56,283 nucleotides of DNA from CAZCCV01 sp964497515 (GTDB taxonomy: Bacteria; Armatimonadota; UBA5829; DTLH01): positions 1 to 56,283 of the forward strand of contig CAZCCV010000015.1 of NCBI GenBank assembly GCA_964497515.1. Reading direction: 5' to 3'. This document shows positions 35,213 to 43,559 of the stretch, piece by piece. Each line of letters starts with the position of its first letter. Positions within the stretch are counted from its first letter, which is position 1. Under the pieces are notes generated by a model, which saw nothing but the letters and a program-made list of their open reading frames with translations, had not been told where the DNA came from and searched no databases. The translations under genes and the position numbers were made by a program.

Positions 35213-35718
35213 TCGCCGAACTGATTGTATTTGTAGTCTTTGCAAGCATCGCTGTAGTAAGTGGAATCGGCGTGGTTGTCTCGAAGAACCCTGTGTACGC
35301 CATTCTCCTGCTGGTTCTCAACTTCTTTGCTGTGGCGGCGTTGTATCTTGTGCTTTCGGCTCAGTTTGTAGCTTTCATTCAAGTGCTAGTGTACGCTGGC
35401 GCAATTATGGTTCTGTTTCTGTTCGTCGTTATGCTGCTCAACCTGACCGGGGCTATTGAGGATGTTGCAGACAAGCTCAGGCTTCATCGAACAGTTGCTC
35501 TATGCTTCGGTGTCATTTTTTTGTTTGAACTGTCGATGCTGGCAGCGGGAAGCGCGCTGGCCGGAGCAGGAAAAACTGCACTCCCAGCGAACTTCGGCGA
35601 GTCCGGTGCTGTAGGCTCCCTGCTTTTTTCTCGCTATCTATTGCCATTTGAAGCGACCAGTGTGCTGTTACTCATTGCCATGGTCGGGTCGATTGTGCTC
35701 GCGAAAAGGAGGCAGTGA
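35209..35718 (+). CDS. nuoJ: NADH-quinone oxidoreductase subunit J
   Basis: The 169-aa membrane subunit has five helices, with the conserved VLVYAGAIMVLFLFVVMLL pi-bulge helix region near residues 62-80. ATG 35209 overlaps the nuoH stop (ATGA), indicating coupled translation. It is predicted to move during turnover and relay proton pumping. Confidence 0.95.
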   Translation: MIAELIVFVVFASIAVVSGIGVVVSKNPVYAILLLVLNFFAVAALYLVLSAQFVAFIQVLVYAGAIMVLFLFVVMLLNLTGAIEDVADKLRLHRTVALCFGVIFLFELSMLAAGSALAGAGKTALPANFGESGAVGSLLFSRYLLPFEATSVLLLIAMVGSIVLAKRRQ

Positions 35719-36026
35719 CTGTGCTTTCGGTCAACTACTACCTTGCACTATCTGCTGTGCTTTTTACAACGGGTGCGCTCGGTGTTCTGCTTCGACGAAA
35801 CCCGATCATTATGTTCATTTCGATCGAACTGATGCTTAATGCTGCCAATCTGGTATTCGTCGCATTCGCTAGAGAGCATCGCTCGATGGATGGACACGTA
35901 TTTGTCTTTATCGTTATGGCTGTTGCTGCCGCCGAAGTCGCCGTTGGGCTGGGGATTATAGTCTCTATCTTCAGAGAACGGGGCGGAGATATCAACGCAG
36001 ACAATCTGAACGAGATGAAAGGATAG
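35715..36026 (+). CDS. nuoK: NADH-quinone oxidoreductase subunit K
   Basis: The 103-aa membrane subunit has three helices. It shows the conserved glutamate in ISIELMLNAANLVF (about 36-49) and a second one in AAAEVAVGLGI (about 74-84). GTG 35715 overlaps the nuoJ stop (GTGA). Length is typical. Confidence 0.96.
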   Translation: MTVLSVNYYLALSAVLFTTGALGVLLRRNPIIMFISIELMLNAANLVFVAFAREHRSMDGHVFVFIVMAVAAAEVAVGLGIIVSIFRERGGDINADNLNEMKG

Positions 36027-36062
36027 CATCGCAGTCGGCGCTGATTGCTGGCGATTACTATC

Positions 36063-37988
36063 ATGTGGTACGCGTGGCTTGTGCCGGGGCTTCCGCTCTT
36101 AGGCACGGTAGTTAATGGAATATTAGGCCGGTTTCTTCCACGTAGAGTGGTTGGCACTCTTGCTTGCCTCCTCGTTGCAGGTTCACTGGGGATCTCAGTT
36201 GCGGTGATGGTTAATCTGGCGAAGCTTCCGGCTGAAGCGCGCCACATTACCAGCGTGCTCTATCCGTGGATTGTGGCTGGAGATTTCAGGGCAGATATTG
36301 CGATTCTTCTCGACCCGCTATCAGCTTTGATGATGGTGGTAGTAAGCTTCATCAGTCTGTTCATACTCATATACTCCACTGGTTATATGGCGGATGACGA
36401 CGGTTATCCCAGATTCTTCACCTATGTAAATCTGTTCGTTTCCTCAATGCTGATTCTTGTGATGGCGAACAACTTTCTGCTGCTTTTTGTAGGGTGGGAA
36501 CTGGTTGGAATATGCTCTTATCTTCTGATTGGATTCTGGTATAGTAAGCCCTCTGCGGTTGCCGCCGGAAAGAAAGCCTTCCTGACTACAAGGCTCGGCG
36601 ATGTAGGCTTCACACTCGGCATTGTGATGGTGTTCATTGTCTTTGGCAGCGTGGACTACGACGCAGTATTCGGTGCAGCGGGCACGGCTGCGATAGGTGC
36701 TCTCACTGGAATCTGCATTCTGCTGTTCATAGGCGCAATCGGCAAGTCTGCCCAGATTCCGCTTTATGTGTGGCTGCCGGACGCAATGGAGGGGCCGACT
36801 CCCGTCAGTGCGCTGATTCATGCTGCCACTATGGTGACGGCTGGTGTATACCTCATAGCTCGTGCGAGCCCGTTGTACGTTAACGCGCCAGGGGTGCTGA
36901 CTCTGGTAGCCATTGTTGGAGTGGCTACGGCGTTCTTCGCAGCTACTGTTGCGCTTGTTAATAACGATATCAAGCGGGTGCTGGCATACTCAACAATCAG
37001 CCAAATCGGATATATGTTCCTTGGTGCCGGTGTAGGAGCGTTTGCAGCGGGAATCTTCCACTTGATGACCCATGCTTTCTTCAAAGCTCTGTTGTTTCTC
37101 GCGGCTGGCAGCGTAATGCACGCTCTCGGTGGAGAGACCGACCTTCGCAAACTAGGAGGGCTGCGCTCGAAACTGCCGGTTACACACTTGACTCTTCTTG
37201 CAGGGGGGCTCGCGCTTGCGGGCATCGTGCCGTTTTCGGGGTTTTGGAGCAAGGATGAGATTCTGATGTCTGCGCTGCGTTCTCCACTCGGCGAAGTACT
37301 GCTCTATGCTGTGGGAGCCCTGACCGCGCTTCTTACAGCGTTTTACATATTCCGGCTTATTTTCAAGACGTTCTATGGCGAGCCCCGAATGATTAGCGAC
37401 GAATACCATCATGTTCATGAGTCTCCGATTTCTATGAGAATTCCGCTCTGGGTGCTCGCTTTTGGTGCCACTTTTGTCGGGTTCTTGGGGCTTCCGGCGT
37501 TTTTGGCGAGACACGGTGAGGGGTGGGTGAATATTGTCGGCACTTGGCTTGCCCCATCGTTAGCGCAGCCTGCAAGTGTGGTGGCAGAAGAGCCTACGGC
37601 CGGAGCTGGCGTAGCGTTTATGTCCATATCGCTTGCGATAAGTGCGATTGGAATCCTGATTGCCTGGTATCTCTACGTAAAACAGCCAGGTCGTGCTGCC
37701 CGAGCTGCAGGTAGAGTGCCCAAGGCCTATAACGCGCTCGTAAACAAATACTATGTTGATGAAGTCTACAATGCCGCTATACTCGAGCCTGGCAGATCGC
37801 TCTCTGCTGCTTTCTGGAAGAGGGTGGACGTCGGCATAATCGATTTTGCAGTAAATGGCGTTGCAGCGATCGTGTCTATTCTCTCTTTGTGGTTCAGACG
37901 AGTTCAAACCGGCTATCTCAGGAACTACGCGCTCGCAGTATTTGTGGGCGCAGTCGCCTTGGTGGGTTATTTCATTGTCCGAAAATAA
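36063..37988 (+). CDS. nuoL: NADH-quinone oxidoreductase subunit L
   Basis: The 641-aa antiporter-like pump subunit carries the Mrp-type signature VGWELVGICSYLLIGFWY and the proton-path lysines in GAIGKSAQIPLYVWLPDAMEGPTPVSALIH. It has the long C-terminal lateral helix and final anchor helix. The ATG at 36063 gives MWYAWLVPGLPLLG, which matches the family N-terminus; a TTG at 36045 would add six residues. Neither has an SD, so translation may depend on the upstream gene. The stop overlaps the nuoM start. Confidence 0.96.
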   Translation: MWYAWLVPGLPLLGTVVNGILGRFLPRRVVGTLACLLVAGSLGISVAVMVNLAKLPAEARHITSVLYPWIVAGDFRADIAILLDPLSALMMVVVSFISLFILIYSTGYMADDDGYPRFFTYVNLFVSSMLILVMANNFLLLFVGWELVGICSYLLIGFWYSKPSAVAAGKKAFLTTRLGDVGFTLGIVMVFIVFGSVDYDAVFGAAGTAAIGALTGICILLFIGAIGKSAQIPLYVWLPDAMEGPTPVSALIHAATMVTAGVYLIARASPLYVNAPGVLTLVAIVGVATAFFAATVALVNNDIKRVLAYSTISQIGYMFLGAGVGAFAAGIFHLMTHAFFKALLFLAAGSVMHALGGETDLRKLGGLRSKLPVTHLTLLAGGLALAGIVPFSGFWSKDEILMSALRSPLGEVLLYAVGALTALLTAFYIFRLIFKTFYGEPRMISDEYHHVHESPISMRIPLWVLAFGATFVGFLGLPAFLARHGEGWVNIVGTWLAPSLAQPASVVAEEPTAGAGVAFMSISLAISAIGILIAWYLYVKQPGRAARAAGRVPKAYNALVNKYYVDEVYNAAILEPGRSLSAAFWKRVDVGIIDFAVNGVAAIVSILSLWFRRVQTGYLRNYALAVFVGAVALVGYFIVRK

Positions 37989-39568
37989 TGATTAAAGACC
38001 ACATTCTTACGATTCTAATAGCTTTGCCGATATGCGGCGGAATACTGACTCTGCTGATTCCACGTAAAGCTGAGTGGGCGACCCGATGGTTTTCGCTCAT
38101 CATCGGACTGACCACGCTGGGATTTGCTATTCCACTGTTCTTCTGGTTCGATGCAAAGACTGCGGCAATGCAATTTCAGGAGTTCCTTCCCTGGATTAAG
38201 TTGATGCCTCACGAATATTCCGGGGAGACGCGTTACATAGTCAACTACCACTTGGGAATCGATGGAATCAGTCTTTTTCTCGTGCTGCTCACCGCGTTTC
38301 TAACGCCAGTTTCAATGCTTGTCTCGTGGAAGAGCATTACAGAGAAAACCAAGGTCTTTTACTTCTCTGTGCTTCTGCTCGAGGGCTCTCTTATCGGTGT
38401 TTTTGTCTCGCTGGATCTCATTCTATTCTACCTTTTCTGGGATTTGGTGTTGATACCGATGTACTTCGTCATAGGCATTTGGGGTTGCGAACGCAGGGTG
38501 TATGCCTCTATTAAGTTCTTCCTTTACACATTTTTGGGTAGCCTGCTTATGCTGGCGTCTATTATCTATCTCGGTGTTACTAATCCGGGTGGAGTCACTT
38601 TTGATCTTCTCGAATTAAGCAGCGCATCGATCGCACGCGGCACACAAATATGGTTGTTCCTCGCTTTCGGACTTGCTTTTGCTGTTAAGGTGCCGGTTTT
38701 CCCATTTCACACGTGGTTGCCGGATGCACACACCGAGGCTCCGACTGCAGGGAGCGTTATTCTTGCAGGAATACTGCTAAAAATGGGCGCATACGGCTTT
38801 TTGAGATTCTGTCTGCCGCTCTTTCCCGAGGCTTCAGTTATCTTCGGGCCCTATATTGCCGTGCTCGGAGTGATCGGCATTATCTATGGGGCATTGGTTG
38901 CCTTTGCGCAACCTGATATGAAACGGCTGGTCGCATATTCCAGCGTGAGCCATATGGGGTTCGTTATGCTCGGAATGTTCGCCTTTACTGTTGAGGGGCT
39001 TCAGGGAGCTTTAATAGTAATGATAGCGCACGGGCTTTCAACGGGTGCACTATTCCTCATTGTAGGAATGCTTCACGAACGTCGACACACCAGAATGATG
39101 TCTGACTACGGCGGTGCTTGGCGGGTTGTACCGGTTCTTGGAGGGTTCTTCATACTGGCTTGTTTTGCGTCGCTTGGATTGCCGGGGCTTTCGAACTTCC
39201 CTGGTGAGTTTTTGGTTATCCTGGGCGCGTTTATAGGAAGGAGCTGGGTTTTTGCATGGCTTGCTGCTATGGGTGTGGTCTTCGCTGCCGCATATGTGCT
39301 TAGACTCTTTGGTAATGTTATGCAAGGGCCGACCGAAAACCCTGAAGTTAAGCAGATGCAAGACTTGAACTTGCGAGAAATTGTACTTATAGCGCCGGTT
39401 ATCATTTTTATTATCCTGCTGGGAGTCTTTCCACAAGCCCTGCTATCGAAAAGTGAGAAATCTGTCGAAGAAATCGCTCTAAAGATACGTCAGGTTCGCA
39501 TTGCAGATAGCGTAACACCTTCGTCGCTCGCATCCGTAGAAGCAGTGAGAAAGGACGCGTCAAAATGA
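37988..39568 (+). CDS. nuoM: NADH-quinone oxidoreductase subunit M
   Basis: The 526-aa antiporter-like subunit shows the family text FYLFWDLVLIPMYFVIGIWG with its essential Glu replaced in position by Asp-containing text, the lysine motif VKVPVFPFHTWLPDAHTEAPT, and a long series of helices. ATG 37988 overlaps the last base of the nuoL stop (TAATG). A longer in-frame start at 37889 lies wholly inside nuoL and is not used. It is followed by nuoN with an ATGA overlap. Confidence 0.95.
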   Translation: MIKDHILTILIALPICGGILTLLIPRKAEWATRWFSLIIGLTTLGFAIPLFFWFDAKTAAMQFQEFLPWIKLMPHEYSGETRYIVNYHLGIDGISLFLVLLTAFLTPVSMLVSWKSITEKTKVFYFSVLLLEGSLIGVFVSLDLILFYLFWDLVLIPMYFVIGIWGCERRVYASIKFFLYTFLGSLLMLASIIYLGVTNPGGVTFDLLELSSASIARGTQIWLFLAFGLAFAVKVPVFPFHTWLPDAHTEAPTAGSVILAGILLKMGAYGFLRFCLPLFPEASVIFGPYIAVLGVIGIIYGALVAFAQPDMKRLVAYSSVSHMGFVMLGMFAFTVEGLQGALIVMIAHGLSTGALFLIVGMLHERRHTRMMSDYGGAWRVVPVLGGFFILACFASLGLPGLSNFPGEFLVILGAFIGRSWVFAWLAAMGVVFAAAYVLRLFGNVMQGPTENPEVKQMQDLNLREIVLIAPVIIFIILLGVFPQALLSKSEKSVEEIALKIRQVRIADSVTPSSLASVEAVRKDASK

Positions 39569-41013
39569 CCATTGATATACACGCGTCCGACTGGTTCATT
39601 CTGGTTCCCGAGCTGATTCTGCTCGCTACGGCAATGGTTTTGTTGCTGACGGATGCTTTTGCCCGAAAGCTCTCCGATAAGACTGCTCCCTGGATTGCAC
39701 TTATCGGTGTTCTAGCGGTTTTGGTTATCCTTGGTCTTATGTATGGAGAACGGCGTATCGGTTTCGCGGGAATGCTCATAATCGACCCGTTCTCCGTGCC
39801 AATTTACTACGCCATACTGATAGGGACAAGTCTATCTATTCTCATTTCAGTCTATTATGTGCAAAGAGAAGAATTGCCCATCGGCGAGTACTACGCTCTA
39901 ATGCTTCTTTCGTCGATAGGTATGCTTCTACTCGTGTCCAGCACCAACCTGATAATGATATTCCTCTCTCTTGAGATGCTGTCAATTGCACTCTACGTGC
40001 TTTCTGGAATTGCAAAAGACAGGCCGCGGTCTCAAGAAGCTGCGATGAAGTACTTCCTGCTCGGTTCTTTCTCTGCAGCCATTCTGCTGTTTGGTTCAGC
40101 TCTCATTTATGGGGTAACAGGGACTCTTGATCTACGAGGAATTGCATCTGCAATTGCCGATGTTGGACTTGCCGGTGACCCTTTGCTTCTGTCTGGGATG
40201 GGACTGGTGGTGGTCGGCCTCGGCTTCAAGGTTTCTGTGGTGCCGTTTCAGATGTGGACTCCTGATGTTTACGAGGGCGCGCCCTCTACTGTCACCACTT
40301 TCATGTCTATAGGTAGCAAAGCCGCTGCCTTTGCCGCGATCACCCGAGTGCTTATCGGAGCTTTTTCCGAGGCAAATCCTGGTTGGTCGGGACCAATTTG
40401 GCTGGTGGCAGTGCTTACGATGATATTTGGGAATGTCGTAGCCCTTGCACAAGATAACATCAAACGTCTGTTAGCCTATTCTAGTATTGCTCAAGCCGGT
40501 TACATTCTGATTGCGGTGCACGCCGCGAACAAACTTGGAGTGGAGAGTATCGCTTTCTATCTGATAGCCTATGCGCTTATGAACACAGGAGCGTGGGCTG
40601 TAGTCACTGCTCTGACCGTGCGCGGGGAGAAGGGGACGGAACTCGCCGATTATTCAGGGCTATTTTGGAACAATCCGACACTTGCAGGAGCGATGGCTTT
40701 GTTTCTGATTGCGCTTGCAGGGCTTCCACTTACTGCAGGATTCTGGTCGAAGTTCTATGTCTTTGTAGCTGCTTTTCAAGCCGGATCCATCGGACTTGTA
40801 ATTATCGCCGCTATTACGACTGTGGTATCCGCATACTACTATCTGCGTGTCACGATTATTATGTTTATGGAGCGTCCAAAGCAGACGATAGAGTTACACA
40901 TTCCCACACCGCTTGCCATTGCTATACTCTTGGCGGCAGTCGGCACTGTGTGGCTGTTTCTTTTCCCGGAAACCAGTCGAGCTTTTGTTGATGGAGTGTC
41001 AAGAATACTCTAG
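39565..41013 (+). CDS. nuoN: NADH-quinone oxidoreductase subunit N
   Basis: The 482-aa antiporter-like subunit has FLSLEMLSIALYVLSGI with the proton-path glutamate, GLGFKVSVVPFQMWTPDVYEGAP and AGLPLTAGFWSKFYVF. It is the last gene of the operon and completes the seven membrane subunits (A, H, J, K, L, M, N). It is convergent with the SpoIIM-family gene at 18 nt, with no terminator that I can see. Confidence 0.96.
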   Translation: MTIDIHASDWFILVPELILLATAMVLLLTDAFARKLSDKTAPWIALIGVLAVLVILGLMYGERRIGFAGMLIIDPFSVPIYYAILIGTSLSILISVYYVQREELPIGEYYALMLLSSIGMLLLVSSTNLIMIFLSLEMLSIALYVLSGIAKDRPRSQEAAMKYFLLGSFSAAILLFGSALIYGVTGTLDLRGIASAIADVGLAGDPLLLSGMGLVVVGLGFKVSVVPFQMWTPDVYEGAPSTVTTFMSIGSKAAAFAAITRVLIGAFSEANPGWSGPIWLVAVLTMIFGNVVALAQDNIKRLLAYSSIAQAGYILIAVHAANKLGVESIAFYLIAYALMNTGAWAVVTALTVRGEKGTELADYSGLFWNNPTLAGAMALFLIALAGLPLTAGFWSKFYVFVAAFQAGSIGLVIIAAITTVVSAYYYLRVTIIMFMERPKQTIELHIPTPLAIAILLAAVGTVWLFLFPETSRAFVDGVSRIL

Positions 41014-41031
41014 AATCGTGCCGGCAAACAG

Positions 41032-41994
41032 CTAGTTTGAATTGTCTCTTAAGTCGCGTCCCGCAAAACCAAAGTATACAATCAACACAATTGCTGTGAA
41101 TCCCGCAAATATCAGCTTTGCAGTTGCACTCGCGTTTGATGGTGAGAAATACCCCTCAATGCAACCAGCAACTACCAGCATTGCTACCACTCCTCCCATA
41201 AGTGGCAGTGCTTCTCGCGAGGCTTTTCTAAGTGAGTTTAAACGGCTCAGATTCTTAGGAGCTACCAATGCCCATCCCAGTATCAGCCCTGCTCCGCCAG
41301 AAATCATAATTGCCGTAAGCTCAATAATCCCGTGAGGGAGGATGATTGACCAGAACTTGAGTCCAGCCGTCTTTGTAGAGTGTTTCACAGCGAATTCACC
41401 CAACATTGCCCCGTTGTATAGGAGCACGTAGGTGGTAAATGCCCCGAAAGTGAAACCTCCCCCAAATGCCAGTAGTGACACTTTTATATTGTTAGTCATA
41501 ATGAAACTTGAAAAGCTAGCAGGTATCGGTACTTCAGATCCCACGGATCCATCTGAATTGTTCCCTCAGCCGCTTGGCGTAATAAACGAACCACTTTCAG
41601 GATATATATGAATTTTTACTCCTGCAAATATGGCTCCTATGAGGAACAAAGCCGTGGCTGCAGCAATAAAACGGCGCTTCTCCCTAAAGAGGATTGGAAA
41701 GCCTTGAAGAAGAAATCTTATAATAGTGCTGATTCCATTTGATGACGAATCTGAATACAGTGCTCCGTGGGCTCGGCCTGCTATATCGTTCAAATAGTCA
41801 ATGAGTTCTTCACTTACTGAATTTGCCTTGCAGTAAGCGAGATCGGATGCAGCCCGCCGGTATAGTTTGCCAAAATCGGTGAGCTCTTGTGCCGATAGAG
41901 ACTTCAACCCACGGTACGATGTAGCACGGTTCAGTATAGCTTGTAGACGTTCCCAATCGGAGCGCCTTCTTTCCACAAATGCTCGCTCGTCCAT
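41032..41994 (-). pseudogene. SpoIIM-family (DUF95) membrane protein interrupted by one in-frame TGA
   Basis: Two halves of one protein share a single reading frame. The N-terminal half (from ATG 41994) has MDERAFVERRRSDWERL and a helix near residues 118-138. The C-terminal half has LLAFGGGFTFGAFTTYVLLYNG and LPHGIIELTAIMISGGAGL, the SpoIIM-family hallmark. They are separated by a single TGA at 41566-41568, after which the frame runs on without shift. Read through, the product would have about 320 codons, a normal family length. It is unlikely to be recoding of the whole genome because TGA ends several neighbours. A nonsense mutation, a sequencing error or programmed readthrough remain possible. 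It is divergent from an RDD protein, a frequent partner. The ATG has no SD and lies 6 nt after TATAAT. Confidence 0.8.
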
Positions 41995-42000
41995 AACGGG

Positions 42001-42029
42001 ATTATAACAAGGTTTTGTCGGAGGTGCAA
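42001..42029 (-). promoter_or_regulatory. SpoIIM-family promoter, predicted leaderless
   Basis: On the minus strand TTGCAC (42024-42029), a 17-nt spacer and a perfect TATAAT (42001-42006) end 6 nt before the ATG at 41994, so the mRNA should begin at or near the start codon. The same palindromic TATA stretch reads TATAAC on the plus strand, so the divergent RDD gene may share it. Confidence 0.65.
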
Positions 42030-42034
42030 TTGAA

Positions 42035-42820
42035 TTGACAAGAGAATTGACAGTCGTCACTCCGGAGAATACCAGTATCACTTTCGAATTAGCCGGAATC
42101 GGCTCAAGGGCTATTGCTTACTTGATGGATGTTTTAATCCTAACTATTGCGACAGTGATTATCAGTGTCATTTTCAGGCTCTATACTGGTGGGCTGATAA
42201 TACCGCATACACTGGATACACTGTTCGACTGGATGCTCGCATTATACATGATTGCTACCTTTTTGCTTTGGACAGGGTACTTTGTCTATTTTGAGTCCGT
42301 GCGAAACGGACAGACACCAGGCAAAAAGTATCTGGGACTCCGCGTAATTATGGACGAAGGGGCTCCAGTAGATATATCAAGTGCAATCATAAGAAACATC
42401 GTGCGGATAGCGGAAATGATACTCTTCTCCTACATTATTAGCATTATCTCTATGTTCTTCAGCCCAGGCTATAAGCGCATTGGAGATTATGCTGCCGGTA
42501 CAATAGTTGTGAGGGAAGCGAGCCGCAATATTCAGGTGCCTGTGGTTAAGCCGTATGAGCCGTTAGATCGAAAGCACGCCAAGATGTCGTCGCTGGTGAT
42601 GGATGTAAGTGTTCTAACTAGGGAGCAGATCTCTGTTATTCGCAAGTTCTCTGAACGAAGGATGCAACTTGATAAACACGCCCAGGAGCATCTCGCTACC
42701 ACGATTGCAGCGCCGATTGTCCAGCAGCTCGAAATCGTGTTGCCGACCACTGATTTCTCTTATGCAGATTTTTTGGATGAAGTGTATAACCGTGTGGCAG
42801 AGGAGTTCAGTGCGTTGTGA
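42035..42820 (+). CDS. RDD-family membrane protein
   Basis: The 261-aa protein has an RDD domain (about 15-160): GIGSRAIAYLMDVLIL with the first Arg and Asp, a second helix, and NGQTPGKKYLGLRVI, then GYKRIGDYAAGTIVV with the last Asp. The soluble C-terminal part is helical and charged. RDD proteins are poorly understood; some are linked to ion exchange. With SpoIIM-family genes they form a conserved neighbourhood. The start is TTG 42035 with GGAGG 10 nt upstream. The stop overlaps the NUDIX gene (GTGA). Confidence 0.9.
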   Translation: MTRELTVVTPENTSITFELAGIGSRAIAYLMDVLILTIATVIISVIFRLYTGGLIIPHTLDTLFDWMLALYMIATFLLWTGYFVYFESVRNGQTPGKKYLGLRVIMDEGAPVDISSAIIRNIVRIAEMILFSYIISIISMFFSPGYKRIGDYAAGTIVVREASRNIQVPVVKPYEPLDRKHAKMSSLVMDVSVLTREQISVIRKFSERRMQLDKHAQEHLATTIAAPIVQQLEIVLPTTDFSYADFLDEVYNRVAEEFSAL

Positions 42821-43365
42821 ATGAACCCTGCAACGAATCAGGCTTTGAATCTGTCGAATGCACCATTAGTGTACAGGAGACGTTTATCAATTGGATCAGC
42901 GGCAGCCAGCATGGTGAGGTAGTTTTGGTTGTCCCCAGACCGCAAAACAAGATTCTCCTGCACACGAAATCATTCTATCCTAAAGGTGTATTTCGCCTGC
43001 CAACGGGCAAGATGAAAGCAGGCGAGGCGGCGATTGATGCCTTCTATCGCGAGTTCTTGGAAGAATTGGGGTGCAGCGGAGCAATCGACCGGAAATTGGG
43101 GGTGGTTCAGCATCGATTCGTTTCCGGTTCAAAGGCAGCAGCCTTCGATTCGCACGTCTTTCTGTCCCAGGAACTCGCCGAACAACCGATTCCACGTGAT
43201 AAAGACGAACAAATAACCGGCTTTGCCGATGTTACGGTATCAGACCTCCTAAGCGTTGCGGCAGAACTGCGCGCGCTCACACACGAGTGGCGTGACTGGG
43301 GTGCCTTTCGTGCATCGGTTCACGAGTTTGTGGCCAACCGACTACGCGGCAACAATGCTCCTTGA
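42817..43365 (+). CDS. NUDIX hydrolase
   Basis: The 182-aa protein has a complete Nudix box, G-x5-E-x7-REFLEELG, spanning GKMKAGEAAIDAFYREFLEELG (about 67-88; the run exceeds nothing unusual and all metal-ligand glutamates are present). It would hydrolyse a nucleoside diphosphate linked to another moiety; the substrate is unknown. The GTG start overlaps the RDD stop, so the two are cotranscribed. Confidence 0.9.
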   Translation: MNEPCNESGFESVECTISVQETFINWISGSQHGEVVLVVPRPQNKILLHTKSFYPKGVFRLPTGKMKAGEAAIDAFYREFLEELGCSGAIDRKLGVVQHRFVSGSKAAAFDSHVFLSQELAEQPIPRDKDEQITGFADVTVSDLLSVAAELRALTHEWRDWGAFRASVHEFVANRLRGNNAP

Positions 43366-43446
43366 GTGATTCCGGCACACTTATCCCTTGTTCTGCTGAC
43401 CCAATCAATTTCACCATTCTATATCTGCAAAATATTACTTATATTA

Positions 43447-43467
43447 CTTGACAATAAGACACTCAAG
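43447..43467. promoter_or_regulatory. HAIR element (HspR operator)
   Basis: CTTGACA-N7-ACTCAAG matches the HAIR consensus CTTGAGT-N7-ACTCAAG in 12 of 14 arm positions with the correct 7-nt spacing. It overlaps the -35 box of the clpB promoter, so a bound HspR-type repressor would block it. Confidence 0.8.
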
Positions 43468-43476
43468 TAGTATGCT
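43448..43476 (+). promoter_or_regulatory. clpB promoter
   Basis: TTGACA (43448-43453), 17 nt, TATGCT (43471-43476). The -35 lies inside the HAIR palindrome. The leader of about 75 nt contains a bulged hairpin: ACGGGaTCGC (43504-43513) pairs with GCGACCCGT (43535-43543), ending 2 nt before the SD. Confidence 0.75.
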
Positions 43477-43559
43477 ATGTATGGCATAAATGGGTAAGAT
43501 GGTACGGGATCGCAGCAGCGACCTTGGGAAGCTAGCGACCCGTGCAGGAGATCAAGCAG

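Noticed and set aside
37889..37987. Extended N-terminus of nuoM
   Set aside because: The extra residues lie inside nuoL and are unlike the family; ATG 37988 overlaps the nuoL stop as in the other nuo junctions.
41032..41994. Genome-wide recoding of TGA or selenocysteine at the SpoIIM stop
   Set aside because: TGA terminates several intact neighbours, such as nuoH, nuoJ and nuoM, and no selenocysteine-type context is seen at the site.
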